A DNA stretch of 64,000 nt, from assembly GCF_000002865.3 (NCBI RefSeq), contig NW_001865074.1, forward strand, positions 173,722 to 237,721, given 5' to 3'. Positions within the stretch are counted from its first letter, which is position 1, and each line of letters begins with the position of its first letter. Below the pieces are notes generated by a model. It saw nothing but the letters and a program-made list of their open reading frames with translations, was not told where the DNA came from and did not search any database. The DNA is from Monosiga brevicollis MX1 (Eukaryota > Opisthokonta > Choanoflagellata > Craspedida > Salpingoecidae). Shown here one piece after another: positions 12,036-25,566 of the stretch. The position numbers were made by a program, and so were the translations under genes.

Positions 12036-12323
12036 CTGCTGCCTGTTCCCTCCACACGACGCAGCGCCCTGTGTCGATTAGATTGGTTGTAGACGTGTGG
12101 TGTGCGAGGCGGGAGGTTGCGGGGTTTGTGGGACCTTGAAGAGTTGATTGGGTGGCAGTGTTCATCAAACCCGGGCGTGGGAGACAGGAGCTAGTGCAGC
12201 AGCATGGCGCTCCCCTTTATTCAAGAAGCCGAGACGTGCGTGGGCTTGAGGACCTGGGCGGCTGACGCGTGTCACCTTCTGCTGCTGACGTATCACTGTT
12301 GTGGGTTTGCCGCGTGGCTTTGA

Positions 12324-14177
12324 ATGGGGCATGGTAGATGGCGGCCAAACAAAAATACTATCAAGGCCATGGTCATCTGCATCATCTGGTACTCGGGCAG
12401 TGCCATCAATGGTATTGCGGGCAAAAGGTACGCCGTGGCTGCCCCGACTCGACCACATATTAGCCAGGATGCCCCTTGCACTTGAGAACTTGACTCCCTG
12501 TTCTACCTCTCGTCTCTTGCCCCGCCTCTGTTTCACGACCTCACTCTTCTTCCTCTTCCTCGCTGCGCCCGCCCTGCCCATCATGGCCCTGCGTATGGAC
12601 AGTGCTATGAAGCATTTTCCTTATCCCACCACCGTCTCTTTTGTCCAGCTGGTCGTGATCAACACAGTCCTGCCCCTATTCCGCACCACCAAGGTCAGCT
12701 ACCCTCATCAGACCAGAATCTCGTCCCATTTCTCTGAAACCCATCCACACTCACTGGAGTTGGCACCGGACTTGATTATAGCCCGCTGTCATCCGCCGGA
12801 AAGATTGGTTTAGCTGGGTCGTTCCCTTGGCCTTGCTCAAGGTGCAGTCCCGCCGCTCTTCTCGCGGCAACATGACCTACCACCCCTGCCACATCATCTA
12901 CTCACCCCGTTGCCCCGGGCTGCCTTGGCGTGTGATACCCAGCTGCTCGTTACCCTATCCTCCCAACTAAGCATTCTAAAAGTACCCGTGTCCTACGCAC
13001 ACACCGTCAAGGCGCTCATGCCCATCTTTACCGTCGTCCTCTCTCGCATTTTCTTGCGCCAAAGCCACAGCTGGGCTGCCTACCTCAGCCTGGTTCCCAT
13101 CATGGCCGGTGCGCTCTCACCTTCAGCCCCCTTCACGACCCCTCAGTCCAGACCTCGAACATACACCTTGGACGGTGCTCTCACTCATTACCGACGCCCC
13201 CTTTTGCACGCCATCTTTGGCCTCAGGTGTTGTCATTTCCTCTGTCACCGAGCTTGAGTTTAACATGATTGGCCTGGTCTCGGCCTTATTCTCCACTTTT
13301 ATATTTGCCGTCCAAAACATCTTCTCCAAAAAGGTACACACCAACACGATCAATGGGCTACAACGCTCCGCCCGCTCCTGTCCAACATGTACCTCACGGC
13401 ACCCCTTTTTTTTCGATGCTTAGGTGATGAAAGCAGGTGTCGATCACATCTCCATCCTCATCGTTGTCAGCCGCGTGTCCTTGGTCATGCTCCTGCCCTT
13501 TTGGTTCTTCCACGAGGGCTTTGCCATCATGACCAATAGCATCGAAGAACACTTGTCGTCTTCCGAAGTACGTGCGCGCCTTGCCACTCTCTCCATTGGG
13601 ACCTTTAAACTTCCAAAGAATTCTTGAGGTCTATGACCTTGTAACCCTCATGCACGCCACCCACGGCCTTGGCCACAGATGTGGTCCATCTGGGGCAAGC
13701 TGTTTCTTTCTGCGCTAGGCAACAGCTTCCAGACCATCTTCGCATTTACCTTCCTCTCGCTGGTAACGCCAGTGACGTACTCGGTAGCCAACGTGGGCAA
13801 ACGTGTGGTCATCATTGTCCTAGCCATGATTGTCTTCCGAAACCCCGTCACCTGGCAAAACCTGATTGGTATCAGTATTGCCATGGTAAGCCCAAGCATG
13901 CTTGTTTTCTACCCAGCAAGCAGAGAGAGTGTTCTCGTGCTGACTTGACGCTTGCCCATCTTCACAATCACAGCTCGGCATTGCCATGTACAACAAGGCC
14001 AAACTGGATGAGAAAGCCCAAGCCAGTGCCATCGCAGCCGTCAGCAAGCAGCTACCCTTGCGCATGTTTCAAGACGGAGATGCCTTCAACAACAACACCC
14101 GATATGGGGGTTTGAATGCTGGCAAGCCATTGCCCTTTGAGCCGCTTCAAGGAGTAGCCGTTCCGCAAACAGTCTAA
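12324..14177 (+). CDS. SLC35E/TPT-type nucleotide-sugar or triose-phosphate transporter, 360 aa
   Basis: Eight exons: 12324-12427, 12603-12693, 12782-12841, 12943-13108, 13227-13333, 13424-13567, 13679-13885, 13974-14177; CDS 1083 nt, all phases agree. A drug/metabolite-superfamily carrier with about ten membrane helices, probably in Golgi or ER. Family blocks: MVICIIWYSGSAINGIAGK (helix 1), FPYPTTVSFVQ, VPVSYAHTVKALMPIFTVV (the TPT-family VSYAHTVKA block), ALFSTFIFAVQNIFSKK, LVTPVTYSVANVGKRVVI and GIAMYNKAK at the end of helix 10. The ATG at 12324 follows an in-frame TGA and gives a short N-terminus before helix 1. The cytosolic tail is about 50 residues. Substrate cannot be read from sequence; SLC35E1-4 is the closest group by motif. 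Confidence 0.9.
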
Positions 14178-15280
14178 GCAGCTCTTGGTATCAGTCCTTT
14201 GGTCTTATCTGTGTATCCAGTCAATCATCTGCAACAGAGTTGCATGCGTGTTCTGATGCTTGAATGCCGTGTTGTGTGGACAAGTTTCATCCTTATTATG
14301 ATGCCTTTCCATGGCTCGCGCGGGCTCAGTCGATGCCGTGACCATGCGTTTGCCTTTTTTTCCGTGTTATCATCCCTGCTCGTCCTCCCTTTGTCTTGAC
14401 CGTCTTGCCACTTGCCCATGCTGCGCACCAACTAGAAGCACTTGGGCCCACGGCCTTTTTTTCAAATGGGATGTGAAGGAATTTTACATTTTACTTAGAG
14501 TAGCAAGTGGGCAGTTGCCTTGAGCTCATTGCAAAGTCTGTTAGCGTCAATCACATACATAATCATTTCGTAGGCTCCACGACACGTAGGTATGGGAAGA
14601 GTAGATCCATGGTGGCTGGAAGGGGAGGGGAACTAAAGATTGAATTCGATGAAGTGCAGAAGACTAATTATCATCAGGATGCAAACATGACTTGACTTGG
14701 TGACTTGTCTTTCCTTTCCCAACAACGCGAGCCTAAGTTTGGCTCCTGGAAGTTGAGCTGTAGTTCACCGGGTACACACTCGCAGAAGCATATTATGACT
14801 GTCAATTACGAAACGAAAATGCGTAAAAACGTGAAAAAAGGTGTAGATCGCGGCACCTGCACGATCTGGTCCATCGACAGACGCATCAGGCAAAGAATGC
14901 CAATTCTCGGCGCTGCGCAAAACACCACATGGCGTGCTGGACGACGCAAAGAGCACAAAACTCGTAAAAACAAACAAACAAACAAGCAAACAAACAAACA
15001 AACAAAAAAAAAAAAAGACAAAACTCGTAAAAAATTATGGCGAAATTCCGGGCACAGAAAAAAGAAAAGCAAAGCAGGAAGATAAGTCAGGAGCAAGTGG
15101 GGTTGGGAAACTACAACAATTGGAGAGAGCGGCTCCTGGGTACGGGGATGAAACCCATTAGCCCAAGGCCACGGTGGATAAGATTTCAAAGAAACATCAG
15201 CAAACAGGGATAACGAATACACATGCAAATAGGCGTGTTTGGGCACATGACGATGAGTGAATGTCACTTGCGGCCCAACT
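14178..15280. other. Convergent intergenic region with CAAA repeat
   Basis: Between the stop of the SLC35-type gene and the stop of the p25-alpha gene. A (CAAA)n tract lies at about 14969-15015. I see no supported gene or RNA; it should contain both 3' UTRs. Confidence 0.55.
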
Positions 15281-17846
15281 TTAAACACCCGACTGCCAGC
15301 GAGGGATGTGGTCTCGGTTCACGCCAAACTTGTCTAGAACCTTGCGCTGATAGGCCGCGTCTCCCTCGGCCGACCGCTGGCAAACGCATACGTATACACG
15401 GAAACCAAGAAAGGCAGGTCAGAGTCGAGACATCAAGCCAGTGCAGAAGCGATCAAAGTTTTACTGACGTGGACGCGAGCTGGTTCGTAGAGACGCATAA
15501 AGACGGAGTCGCTCTTGCTCTTTGCACCAGCACGAGAGACGGGGCGTGAGGGCCCTGCACTTGTCGTCGACGAGCGCATCCTAGATGTGAGACGCAGCGT
15601 GGCATCATAAAAGTCAGACGAAGGCCAGTTGTTCAGAGGCCGGTTGTCACATGATGGAGCCTTCCATGGGTCAAGATCCACCTACGCTTTCTTTTCAGCC
15701 TCCCAGGGCATGGCGGGGCGGTGCGGACGATCCATTTCCTACGTGCCACGAGAACCAAGCGAATGCGAAAGGCGCCAGAGAAGTACAGTGTCAATCATTG
15801 CAAAAAACGAAAACCAAAAACCAAAAATAAACAGCAAACAGATAACACGTCTTGTCGCAGCGCCAGCGGAATGGTAGACACGTTCAAATCACATACATCG
15901 TCAACTTCACGGGTGATGATGGCTTGGCCAGCAATGGCTACATTAGTCTCATCGTCATCACGACGCCCCTCGAGACCAAGGCCCACACCATCCTTGCCGA
16001 ATCGGGCCTTGTGCGTGCCGGTATAGCTACAACAGAAGAAGCAAGTACCATGATGAGGCAGAGTGACGTGGCCAGCAAGACGTGCAGTTTGGGTACTTTC
16101 GACGAAAAATCGTACCTTCCGTGATTTGTGAGGCGGTGATAAACTTCCGGCATGGTCACGTGTTCCTCATGTACATCAATCTCCTTGTCGGCGGTGGTGG
16201 GGCGCCACCTTAATGCAACAAAGTGGATGGCGATGGAGCGACATGAGCCTCAAGCCAGGCATGGAATTATTAAATGGCATGGGCCGGTCACCGACCTACC
16301 ATTTGTCATGAGTCGCGATGCGTTGGGGCGTATCGTTTTGAACGCGCAAGGAAGAAATCCAGTTTCCAGCTTCCTTATACGTCTTGACCTGCTCCGCCGT
16401 CATGCCCGGTTGGAAGCTGTGAACACGGGCCGTGTTGAGCAAAGGCAAGTTAAGAAGCCATGTGGGCAATGCCATGTCGCAGGCCGACACGGCGAAAGAC
16501 AGGAAAAAAAAAGAAAGGAAAAGACAAAAGATCAAAAGGGGCATGTGGCACGACAGTGCATTGGTGCATACCCGGGCAGCTTGCCAACAGGGTCACGCTC
16601 GCTAACGCCATGATTGGATCGCCATTTGCCTCGACCGTGCATGTATTCTTCACTCATGGACATCTAGACTCAAGGAGAGGCATTGAGATGCACCGGCATT
16701 CACATGTCAGTGAGGAAGGATCCACCAAGCATGGCATTGTGATGAGGTTGCGCGCCCAGGACCAACCGTAGAGACGTGGAACTTCTGCTTGGCAAGCCCT
16801 TCTGGCATGTTTGTCAGTGGATTGACGGTCCGTCCCGATGTGTCACGCTCTGGGTGAAAAGACAGAAGGTGGGGATGTTGCCGAGAAAAAAAAAAAAAAA
16901 AAAAAAAAAAGAAGAGTGACAGGCACTCGCAAGAAGCACGAGGGGAAGCAGAAGGTATCATACCACCATGCTGCCCATAACTTTCACTGCTACGGCGCGC
17001 CGAGACCTTGCCAGGGCCATACACGTTGGTTTGAGGCGTAAACTCCCTGTCAAGAAGAAGACGAGCAGGTGTGAACCAAACACGGGCGTAGGGTGAGCAG
17101 AGGTTCAAGTCACGAAAGAAGCGTGTCTGTAGGCACGAGCGTATCCTTTGAAGGTGGGATATGGGTGGCACTGTCGAGGAGGCAGGTTTGCCTACTTTGA
17201 CAGGCGCTGTTTGGCGAGCTGGGATTCTTGTGCCGGGGTCGGGGGAAGGACCCGGTGACCACTGCTTGAGCTGGCACGAGGTGCATGAGTTGGATTGTGG
17301 GAGTTGCGCTGCCAGGTCGAGCTGTTATCATGGCCTGGGTCCTGTCAAGCAGGCATTGGCATTTTTGGATGACACACAGCTTCAGTCAGATTGTACCTCG
17401 AGCCGACGGGCCAGTGGCTCAAACAAAACAAACAAACAAACAGACAGGCGCCACGCCGATTCATGTCAGCGTGCGACACGGGCGGGAGACTTGCATGGAG
17501 CTTGACGCTAGAGTGGGTGAAGCGCACGTTCTCCTGGCGAGGCACACTATGCACGGCCTCGGTGTGACTCGGGGGCTCGGCATGGCGGGCCTATGGGGAA
17601 GAGCGCCCAGAACGGGGTTTGGTGCGTGCCGTGGGGCCATGTTGAGACGATGCGATGTGTTGCGCTGACGAGACGATTCAAGCAAGAGCAGTGCGAGCCT
17701 GCGTGGGCGTAAGACCAGACGGCGGGGGGCCGTCGGTGCTCCCGCCAAGACCACAGAGGGTGCCGAGTTCGGGCGTTTATGAGCAGGCGCCTGCATACCT
17801 GCTTGAACTTGACGGTATCACCGTAAGCGTCACGACGAGGATACAT
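15281..17846 (-). CDS. p25-alpha (TPPP)-motif protein, probably microtubule/cilium-associated, 377 aa
   Basis: Twelve exons, minus strand: 17799-17846, 17480-17590, 17196-17341, 16994-17046, 16767-16849, 16572-16663, 16300-16416, 16116-16208, 15897-16026, 15686-15738, 15469-15580, 15281-15376; CDS 1134 nt in phase. The recognisable part is the C-terminal p25-alpha segment at about residues 236-270: MPEVYHRLTNHGS, then YTGTHKARFGKDG with the diagnostic GxGxGxxGR element (GVGLGLEGR). TPPP proteins bind and bundle tubulin, and this motif is conserved in flagellated eukaryotes. The other segments are basic and Pro/Ser-rich (NVYGPGKVSARQ, YMHGRGKWRSNHG, SDSVFMRLYEPARVH) with no family I know. A flagellar microtubule role is inference. 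A full p25-alpha domain is not present. Confidence 0.75.
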
Positions 17847-19188
<1,342 letters not shown>

Positions 19189-20356
19189 ATGTCGGTCGTC
19201 CCCACTGCTCGCATTGGCAAGCCCGCCCCAGACTTCAAGCTCCCCGCTTGCCTCAACGGCTCCGAAGTGGGCGAGATCAGCCTTGAGCAATTCAAGGGCA
19301 AGGTACAGCGCAAACTTTGACCCGAGTCCTGCTTTACCATCTCCAGCCCCCCACCCCGCCCGCACTCAGCGCACCTTGCTTGCCTCGGACTGCGCACTAT
19401 CTCATCTCACCCCTCATCATGGCTCAACGTATCCCAACTTCCAGTATCTTGTCATTGCCGTCTACCCTCTTGACTGGACCGTACGTTGCTTGGGTGCTGA
19501 GCAACCTCGCTGAAGCCCCCGCCACGCCCACAGCCACAAGCCGGCGACTGCTCACGGTTTCTTGATTTGATGTGCATGTTCTTGTGGATAGTTCGTGTGC
19601 CCCACGGAGATTCTGGCCTTCAACGATCGCGTCCAGGAGTTCCGCGATGCCAACTGTGAGGTCATTGTTGGATCGATCGATAGCGAGTTCTCTCATCTGG
19701 CCTGGGCCCAGCACCCCCGCAAGGACGGTGGCCTCGCCCCCATGTCCATTCCCATGTTCGCCGACAAGGCTCACACTTTCACAAAGGCTCTCGGCTGCTA
19801 CGTCGAGGAGGAAGGTTGTGCCCTGCGGTATGTCCTGGCTATTGCCCTTGCACATGGCCTGCCCTTGACTTCTGTCTCACCTGGATATTATACCCATTTT
19901 CTTGCTGCTGCAGTGGCTTGTACATCATCGATGACAAGGGCATCCTTCGCAACATCACCATGAACGACTTTCCCGTCGGCCGCAATGTCGATGAAGTCTT
20001 GCGTCTCGTCAAGGGTAAGAACACGCCGCTTCATGTCTACATGTCTTTCTCCCCACGCGTATATCGTGCTTATCGTCAAGTGTCTCATGCGGTCGCCAAC
20101 TTTTCACGGCCGAATGAACATGTAGCTTTCCAGTTTACCGACAAGCATGGCGAAGTCTGCCCGGCCAACTGGACCCCCGGCGCAGATACGGTTGGTTGCT
20201 TTGAAGATGGTGTTTACGTGGCCGGTTGAAGGACACTGGACGTAACCGTATTTTTTTCTATCATCTCCCCCGCTTACCATACCCATGCAACTCTCTTGAT
20301 AGATTGTGCCCCATCCCGCCAAGAAGGCCAAGTACTTTAACAAGGTCAACGAGTAA
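19189..20356 (+). CDS. Typical 2-Cys peroxiredoxin, 201 aa
   Basis: Six exons: 19189-19302, 19445-19480, 19592-19827, 19914-20014, 20126-20190, 20303-20356; CDS 606 nt. Reduces H2O2 and organic peroxides using thioredoxin. Peroxidatic Cys53 sits in DWTFVCPTE, resolving Cys174 in [27 protein letters not shown] and [14 protein letters not shown] are family hallmarks. The over-oxidation-sensitive signature is nearly complete: GGLA where GGLG is usual, and a C-terminal YF in KYFNKVNE. No targeting peptide, so probably cytosolic. Exon 2 is only 36 nt. Confidence 0.95.
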
Positions 20357-21020
20357 AGCCGCGATAGCCACCTGCGGGGTTGCTGCACCGACGTGGTGCC
20401 CTTTGAGCGGTGCCGTGCAACGCGATGACCTTGCTTCTCCCTTGGAGGAGCATCAGGCACACGGTGAAGCGACTCATGTCTGGTCAAGGCGGATCAGTCC
20501 CTGATATGGTGCCTGAATTACTGCGGCCACAAAATTGACAGTTCACAGTTTGCACAGTGTTTGTCATACCTATATGGATGAATAAAATTCAGGGATGAAT
20601 TGGATACTTTCAGACCGCTCAGCGGCAACGAGTCAATCATCAATGCCCAGGTCAAGAAGGCCTGTGGATAGACCCTGATGCAAGGGCCCAATGGCATTGC
20701 GGAGCACCAGGCTCGCAAAGAGTAGAGGGAGAGGGAGAAAAAAAAAGGAAATAAACAAGCAAACGAGGATATGACAAGAACAAACACGCAAGGAAACACC
20801 TGGGCAGGGATAAAGACGGATAGAAAGGGCAGATACTAAGCGAAACCAAAGCAAATCATAAATCATCTAACACGAAAACACCTGAGCCTAGGAAGGGTCG
20901 ACCACGACAGTGGCTAATAAGCTGCAAGGTCGCCCCCTGTACACCTGTACATACGCCGCATCCTAGCTCGGGTCCATCAGACCCGGGCTCAACCAAAAGG
21001 ACATCATGAACATTGCTGCC
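20357..21020. other. Convergent gap between peroxiredoxin and ELM2-SANT genes
   Basis: 664 bp between facing stop codons. No repeat array or supported coding sequence; short minus-strand hydrophobic frames (20633-20866) lack homology. Confidence 0.55.
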
Positions 21021-24000
21021 TCACAAAGACATGTGAGGCTCGCTCGCCAATGAACCGGCTATGGACTCAAGGTCCTTGATGGGACTCAAAAAGTCAATAT
21101 CCACATCAGCGTCTCCAGTGTTGTGCCGCGGCGAAGAGAGCAGGCCGGCCGTTACTGCCAACGTCGCCTTGGCCGGATCAGGTGCTCCTGAAGTCTGATC
21201 ACTTGCGGCAGTGAGGGTGTCAGCTGATGCCACCCACTCAGAAGCTGTCTCAAGCGTTGCGTCACCCAAAGTCAAGTTCGAGGGCAGAGCGTGAGGCGAA
21301 CGGCTCCGTTCGACGCTCTCAGCAATCTGCTCAATCAGTGCCTCGGTTGGAGGCGACATGCGGGTCACGAGTTCGTACCGCTGTTCACCGTGGAAACCAC
21401 TGACCATGACCCATAGGTCATAGCGCGGCGTTCTCTTCCAGTCATAATAGCATCGCACCACTTCGCGAACGCTTCGATGGCTTAAATACTGCAAAGCGCA
21501 GTCAAATGTGCAACCGCAGGCAGTGTATTCATGTAAGACATGCGTACAAAAGGTTGTGTTTGGCGGTGGATACCACGTCGACGCCCAAAGCGAGGGACAA
21601 GGCATGACGCACCCGGCGCTGTATGGCTGGAAAGTTCTTGCCAAACGCACTGAGACCAATCTCAAACATGTCCAGTTCATGGAAGGTAAACTCGCGCGGC
21701 ATATCAGCCCGCTGTTTCGCAGGACAAGCAGGTGGCAACAATATGAGCCCGTGAAGACTGTGCTCGGTCGTGGCATGCAGTCACCACAGCCAAGTACTTG
21801 CGCAGCCATACACGAAACACTTACCAACGCGGGTCCAAGGGCAGCCTTGGCTAGTTCAAAATCACCTTGCTGCTCGGTTAGCACGCGCAGCGCAATCCAC
21901 GCTGCTTCATCAGACCGCATTTTGCCAGCACGCGCCAGGCGCAGAAAAGCATCCAAAGCTTGTTGATCTAAAGAGGCGAAGAATGCGGAGGGCCATGAGC
22001 TTCGGACGGCGCATATGCGGCTCCATGGACTGCCAAGCTGAGAGCGCACCAAGCTCTCGTGGAAGCCACGTGGGCGTGGAAAGTTCAAGGAATCGCTTGT
22101 CGACGCAGTTGGGCACGTCCAAGGGAGGCACAACAGCTTGGTATTCGACACCCGTTCGCGACTGTCAAGACAAGACAAGACACACCCAGGAAGAGAACAC
22201 AACAACCAAGGTCATGAGCCCAAGGGGATAGACGGAGCCATTCATGCGAGACCGCGAGTCATTCAGAGCCTAGTCAAGGAGAAAAAGCAAACGAAAAGGA
22301 AAAAAAAACCCAAAAAAACCAAAAAACCAAAAAAACCAAAAAACCAAAAAACAAAAAAAAACAAAAAAAAACAAAAAAACAAAAACCCGCACCTCAACGT
22401 GCTTGGCTGGACCTGTGGGCAGGTCCAACTCAAGGCCTTCAGCAATGGCAGTGCGAAAGTAATCGGCCATGTGTGCCGTTTCACCAATAGTGGGGTCAAA
22501 CTCGTCATCATCATCGTCATCGTCGTCCTCGTCATCATCTTGGAGATCAGCGTTCTGGGTCGCCGCACGTGCAGGCTTCTGCATGGCCCCCTCGAGCGAG
22601 TGTTCCTCTGCTGGGTCCTTGACTGCAGACGAGGCCTCCAGTGTTCCATTACCCTCGCGTAGCGATTCGGTCTTATCGGTAGCCTTGCTGCCAGAGTCTG
22701 TCGCGCTTGCGCTGGCAGTGAGCGAGCCATCCGTTGACGGGGCCACGGTGGTCTCGGTGGCGTGCGGACCAACGCGTACGCGCTTAGGGCGCGGCTCGCC
22801 CGAGGTGGATGAGGGGGCAACAGACTCGTGGCTGGCGGCGGCATGCTCACTATTTACTACCCCATAGCCATACTTGGCGCGAAGGGCTTCAATGTCCTCC
22901 TCAGCATCCTATAAATGTGGAAAAATTGTAAGATTGCACGACATAGAGCGTACTCCACACCGTGTGCAAAACAGCAAGCTCACCGCATGCAAGGCTGCTA
23001 GCTCATCCTGCTCATCGTCGCTGTCATTGTGGCGCGTGTGTGGCCGCTTGAGGCCATCGCGTCCTCCCGCAGTGGAACCGTGCTCAGCTTGCACGTCACC
23101 CTCGTCATCCTCGTCGTCAGAATCTGTCTCTGATTCTTCTTGATCGAGTTGATCGGGCTCAATCAGGTCAGCGTAGTCAACACCATCTGGGATGGCAGGG
23201 TCTTCAGACCACGACTGGCAATACCAAAGTTCGCTTTCCGAAGTGCCAAATTTGAAACGACGAAAGTAAAGAAAGCCTGTATCAGGCTCCACCTAGAATG
23301 ATTTGATTTAGGCAGCCACGTAAGTATCCGGGGTGCGCGTGGCATGTGTGTGCACAGAGGACGCAGAACATGGCGCGAGGTTGTGATGGAGAGGGCGTGG
23401 TGGGAAGTGAGATGCAGTGATGGTACCTTGAAGCGGACAGAAAATTCGGAAGGTGAATTTTGAAAGGCCTTGACAGGTTTGAGTCGGTACATGTGACGAT
23501 AAGGTCCAAAGCTATCATACCTGCGCAGGGATTGAGACATGTATCAGAGAAGAAAATGCCAGGTGCCAAAGCAAACAAGTCAAGTTGCCACCACGAGCAA
23601 AGATGCAGACACGAACCAGTGCGCTGCGAGTTGACAGGCCTGCTCCGGCGTCATGGGTTCTGTGCTTGGCACTTGAGGGTCGGGATGGGGATCAGGCAGA
23701 CCCGAGGGAGTCTATTTGACGGTGCGTGAGATTTTATGTGAACCACATGCTGCCCACCCGTTCCGGCTGCATCATTCAAACACTCGCGAGATCGTACCGG
23801 CTTGGCAGCCTCGGCTTGCTCGGCAGCATGAGCTGCATCAAGCCGCGCCCGCAGAGCCGCAAGGGCAGCCTTATGTGACCATCATGATGCAGAATCGTGA
23901 GCACGGCACCCAGCAATGAGGTGTGTGTGAGTGAGAAGGGGCTGCATACAAACAAGCAGGCGGGGTCACCACCCACCTCATCCTCGTCCTCTGAATCCTG

Positions 24001-24828
24001 CAGGCCAGCCAGTTCGTCCTGCATCTCGTTCACGTCAAGGTCCGAGTCATCATCATCCATATCCATGCCGTCCTGAATGCTGGCGCCTGGTACAAGCATG
24101 AAATTAAGGACATGAGGGTCGGACGACAGCAGTACCCCGGCTCTGGTGAGACCTTCGACACCTTCTCACCTGGGGGGAGCTGCAGTTCCTCGGACCATCC
24201 AGTCACTGAAAAGGCCTCGTCTTCTGCCTCGGTCTGGGCAAAATTGAATTGTCGGTGGTAGATCTTACCCACGTCCGGTTCCACCTGCACGCGGCCGATG
24301 ATGCGCTGCTGTGAGGCCAAGAGACAACGGTGCTCGATCGGGTACGAAAGGCTGCTCTCTTGCTTCCTTTCTCTCTCTCTCTCTCTCTCTCTTTCAAGTT
24401 TTTGCTTTCAAGCAAAACTTTCAAAAGTCAAGCCAGGATGGCTGCCCTTTGTGTGGTGTTTGGCAGCGGCCACGGCCAACCAGGGTACACGGGCCTGTGG
24501 AGGCAAGCATGTTATCCAAGTCTCCCAGGTGATCCATCAAGAAGTACGCACCCGAAAGCGGATACAGTAGCTCAGATCCTTGGCTCGCCAAGCTCGCAGC
24601 GGCTGCATGACATACGTCCCAGCAAACGGTCCAGAGCGGTTGTACCTGTGTCGTTGTGAAGCGTATGTAAGAGAGAGAGACGAAGAGAGAGAAGAGAGAC
24701 GAGAGAGGCGGAAAAGATGACAATTGGAAGAAGGGCCAAGCTGTTCCCCCTCACAGCACAACGTACCATTGCGCGGCCAAATGCATGGCAGCCTCATCGT
24801 TGAGCAGGCTCATGCTGGCTTGCGGCAT
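21021..24828 (-). CDS. ELM2-SANT (MIER-like) chromatin protein with duplicated N-terminal module, 762 aa
   Basis: Thirteen exons, minus strand: 24767-24828, 24552-24645, 24170-24284, 23977-24086, 23798-23869, 23617-23711, 23427-23520, 22984-23292, 22393-22908, 22050-22161, 21825-21967, 21613-21711, 21021-21488; CDS 2289 nt. ELM2-SANT proteins (MIER, MTA, RCOR) recruit class I histone deacetylases. ELM2 (about 490-572): GVEYQAVVPPLD, then TPTWLPRELDQQALDAFLRL. SANT (about 575-626): REFTFHELDMFEIGLSAFGK and SVREVVRCYYDWKRTPRYD. A basic PRPKRVRVG is a likely nuclear signal. Residues 17-90 and 178-250 are two copies of an unfamiliar module (see findings), each followed by an acidic stretch with QDELA. 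The 100-residue C-terminus is Ser/Ala/Thr-rich. Confidence 0.85.
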
Positions 24829-25566
24829 GACATAACGGCGCCAGGGATGCAGAAAGGAAGGTCGGGCGCAGGACCGACCGCGCTGCCGTTTGCGCTCGGG
24901 GGTCGTCTGCCAAACGCGCCAGGACACGCCACAAAAGCCTTGTGCCTCGTTTCACAAACAAAAGAAATAGAAGCCAAACCCCACCAACAACTCCAAGGGT
25001 GTGTGTGTGTGTGTGTAACGTTGATGGCGACGGAATGTTGAGGGGAACAGGGCGCTTGCGGTTGATTGCAAAAATATGAATTATATAAAATAAATTTTTG
25101 CCACTCTGTTGATAGGATGTTTGCCTCTACGCCAATTCCGCCACAACTTGAAATCCCGTAAATGTCAGATCATTTGTCAGAAAAAAGCCGAGCTGAAGTG
25201 CCATGGGCAGAGTCCATGCCGCAAATGGTGGTGCAGCCCCTCAACGCAAACAGTGGTGTGGCCTCGCGTCGCTGTCCTAATAGGACCGGGCCGGGACAGG
25301 AGGGAAGCACCTTGCAATTCAGTTGAAGGCCAGACGGCAAAGATTGAAAGAAATACACAAAGAGTCGAAACACACTCGAGACGATGTTGGAAAGGTTCAG
25401 GAGGCTCTGACACAAAAAAAAGCCCAGTCGGGACTGCAATGGACAGCAATGACAGGAGAAACAAAAAACAAAAACAGAAAACAAGATGAGAGACACTGTT
25501 GACCAAGTCAAGAAAAAAAAACAAAAAACACCACGCACGCCGATAGGGAAGGTGTTTGGCAGGGAC
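24829..25566. other. Intergenic region between two minus-strand genes
   Basis: Upstream of the ELM2-SANT gene and downstream of the GDPD gene. Contains a short (GT)n at 25000-25016 and an AT-rich patch at about 25070-25100. No supported gene. Confidence 0.5.

Larger units (their letters stand above)
11276..12323. promoter_or_regulatory. Shared upstream region of DENND11-like and SLC35-type genes, repeat-rich
   Basis: Head-to-head gap. It contains a CT-rich tract (11567-11821) and a (TCC)n tract (about 11957-12035). The His/Pro and Ser/Leu open frames are repeat translations. No gene is supported. Confidence 0.6.

Noticed and set aside
16503-16545. Hydrophobic minus-strand frame that looked like a membrane helix in the p25-alpha gene
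   Set aside because: It is the T/C-rich intron before the exon starting at 16416, in a frame that does not join its neighbours.
21508-22231. Plus-strand frames of about 150 codons
   Set aside because: Antisense shadows of the ELM2-SANT exons on the minus strand.
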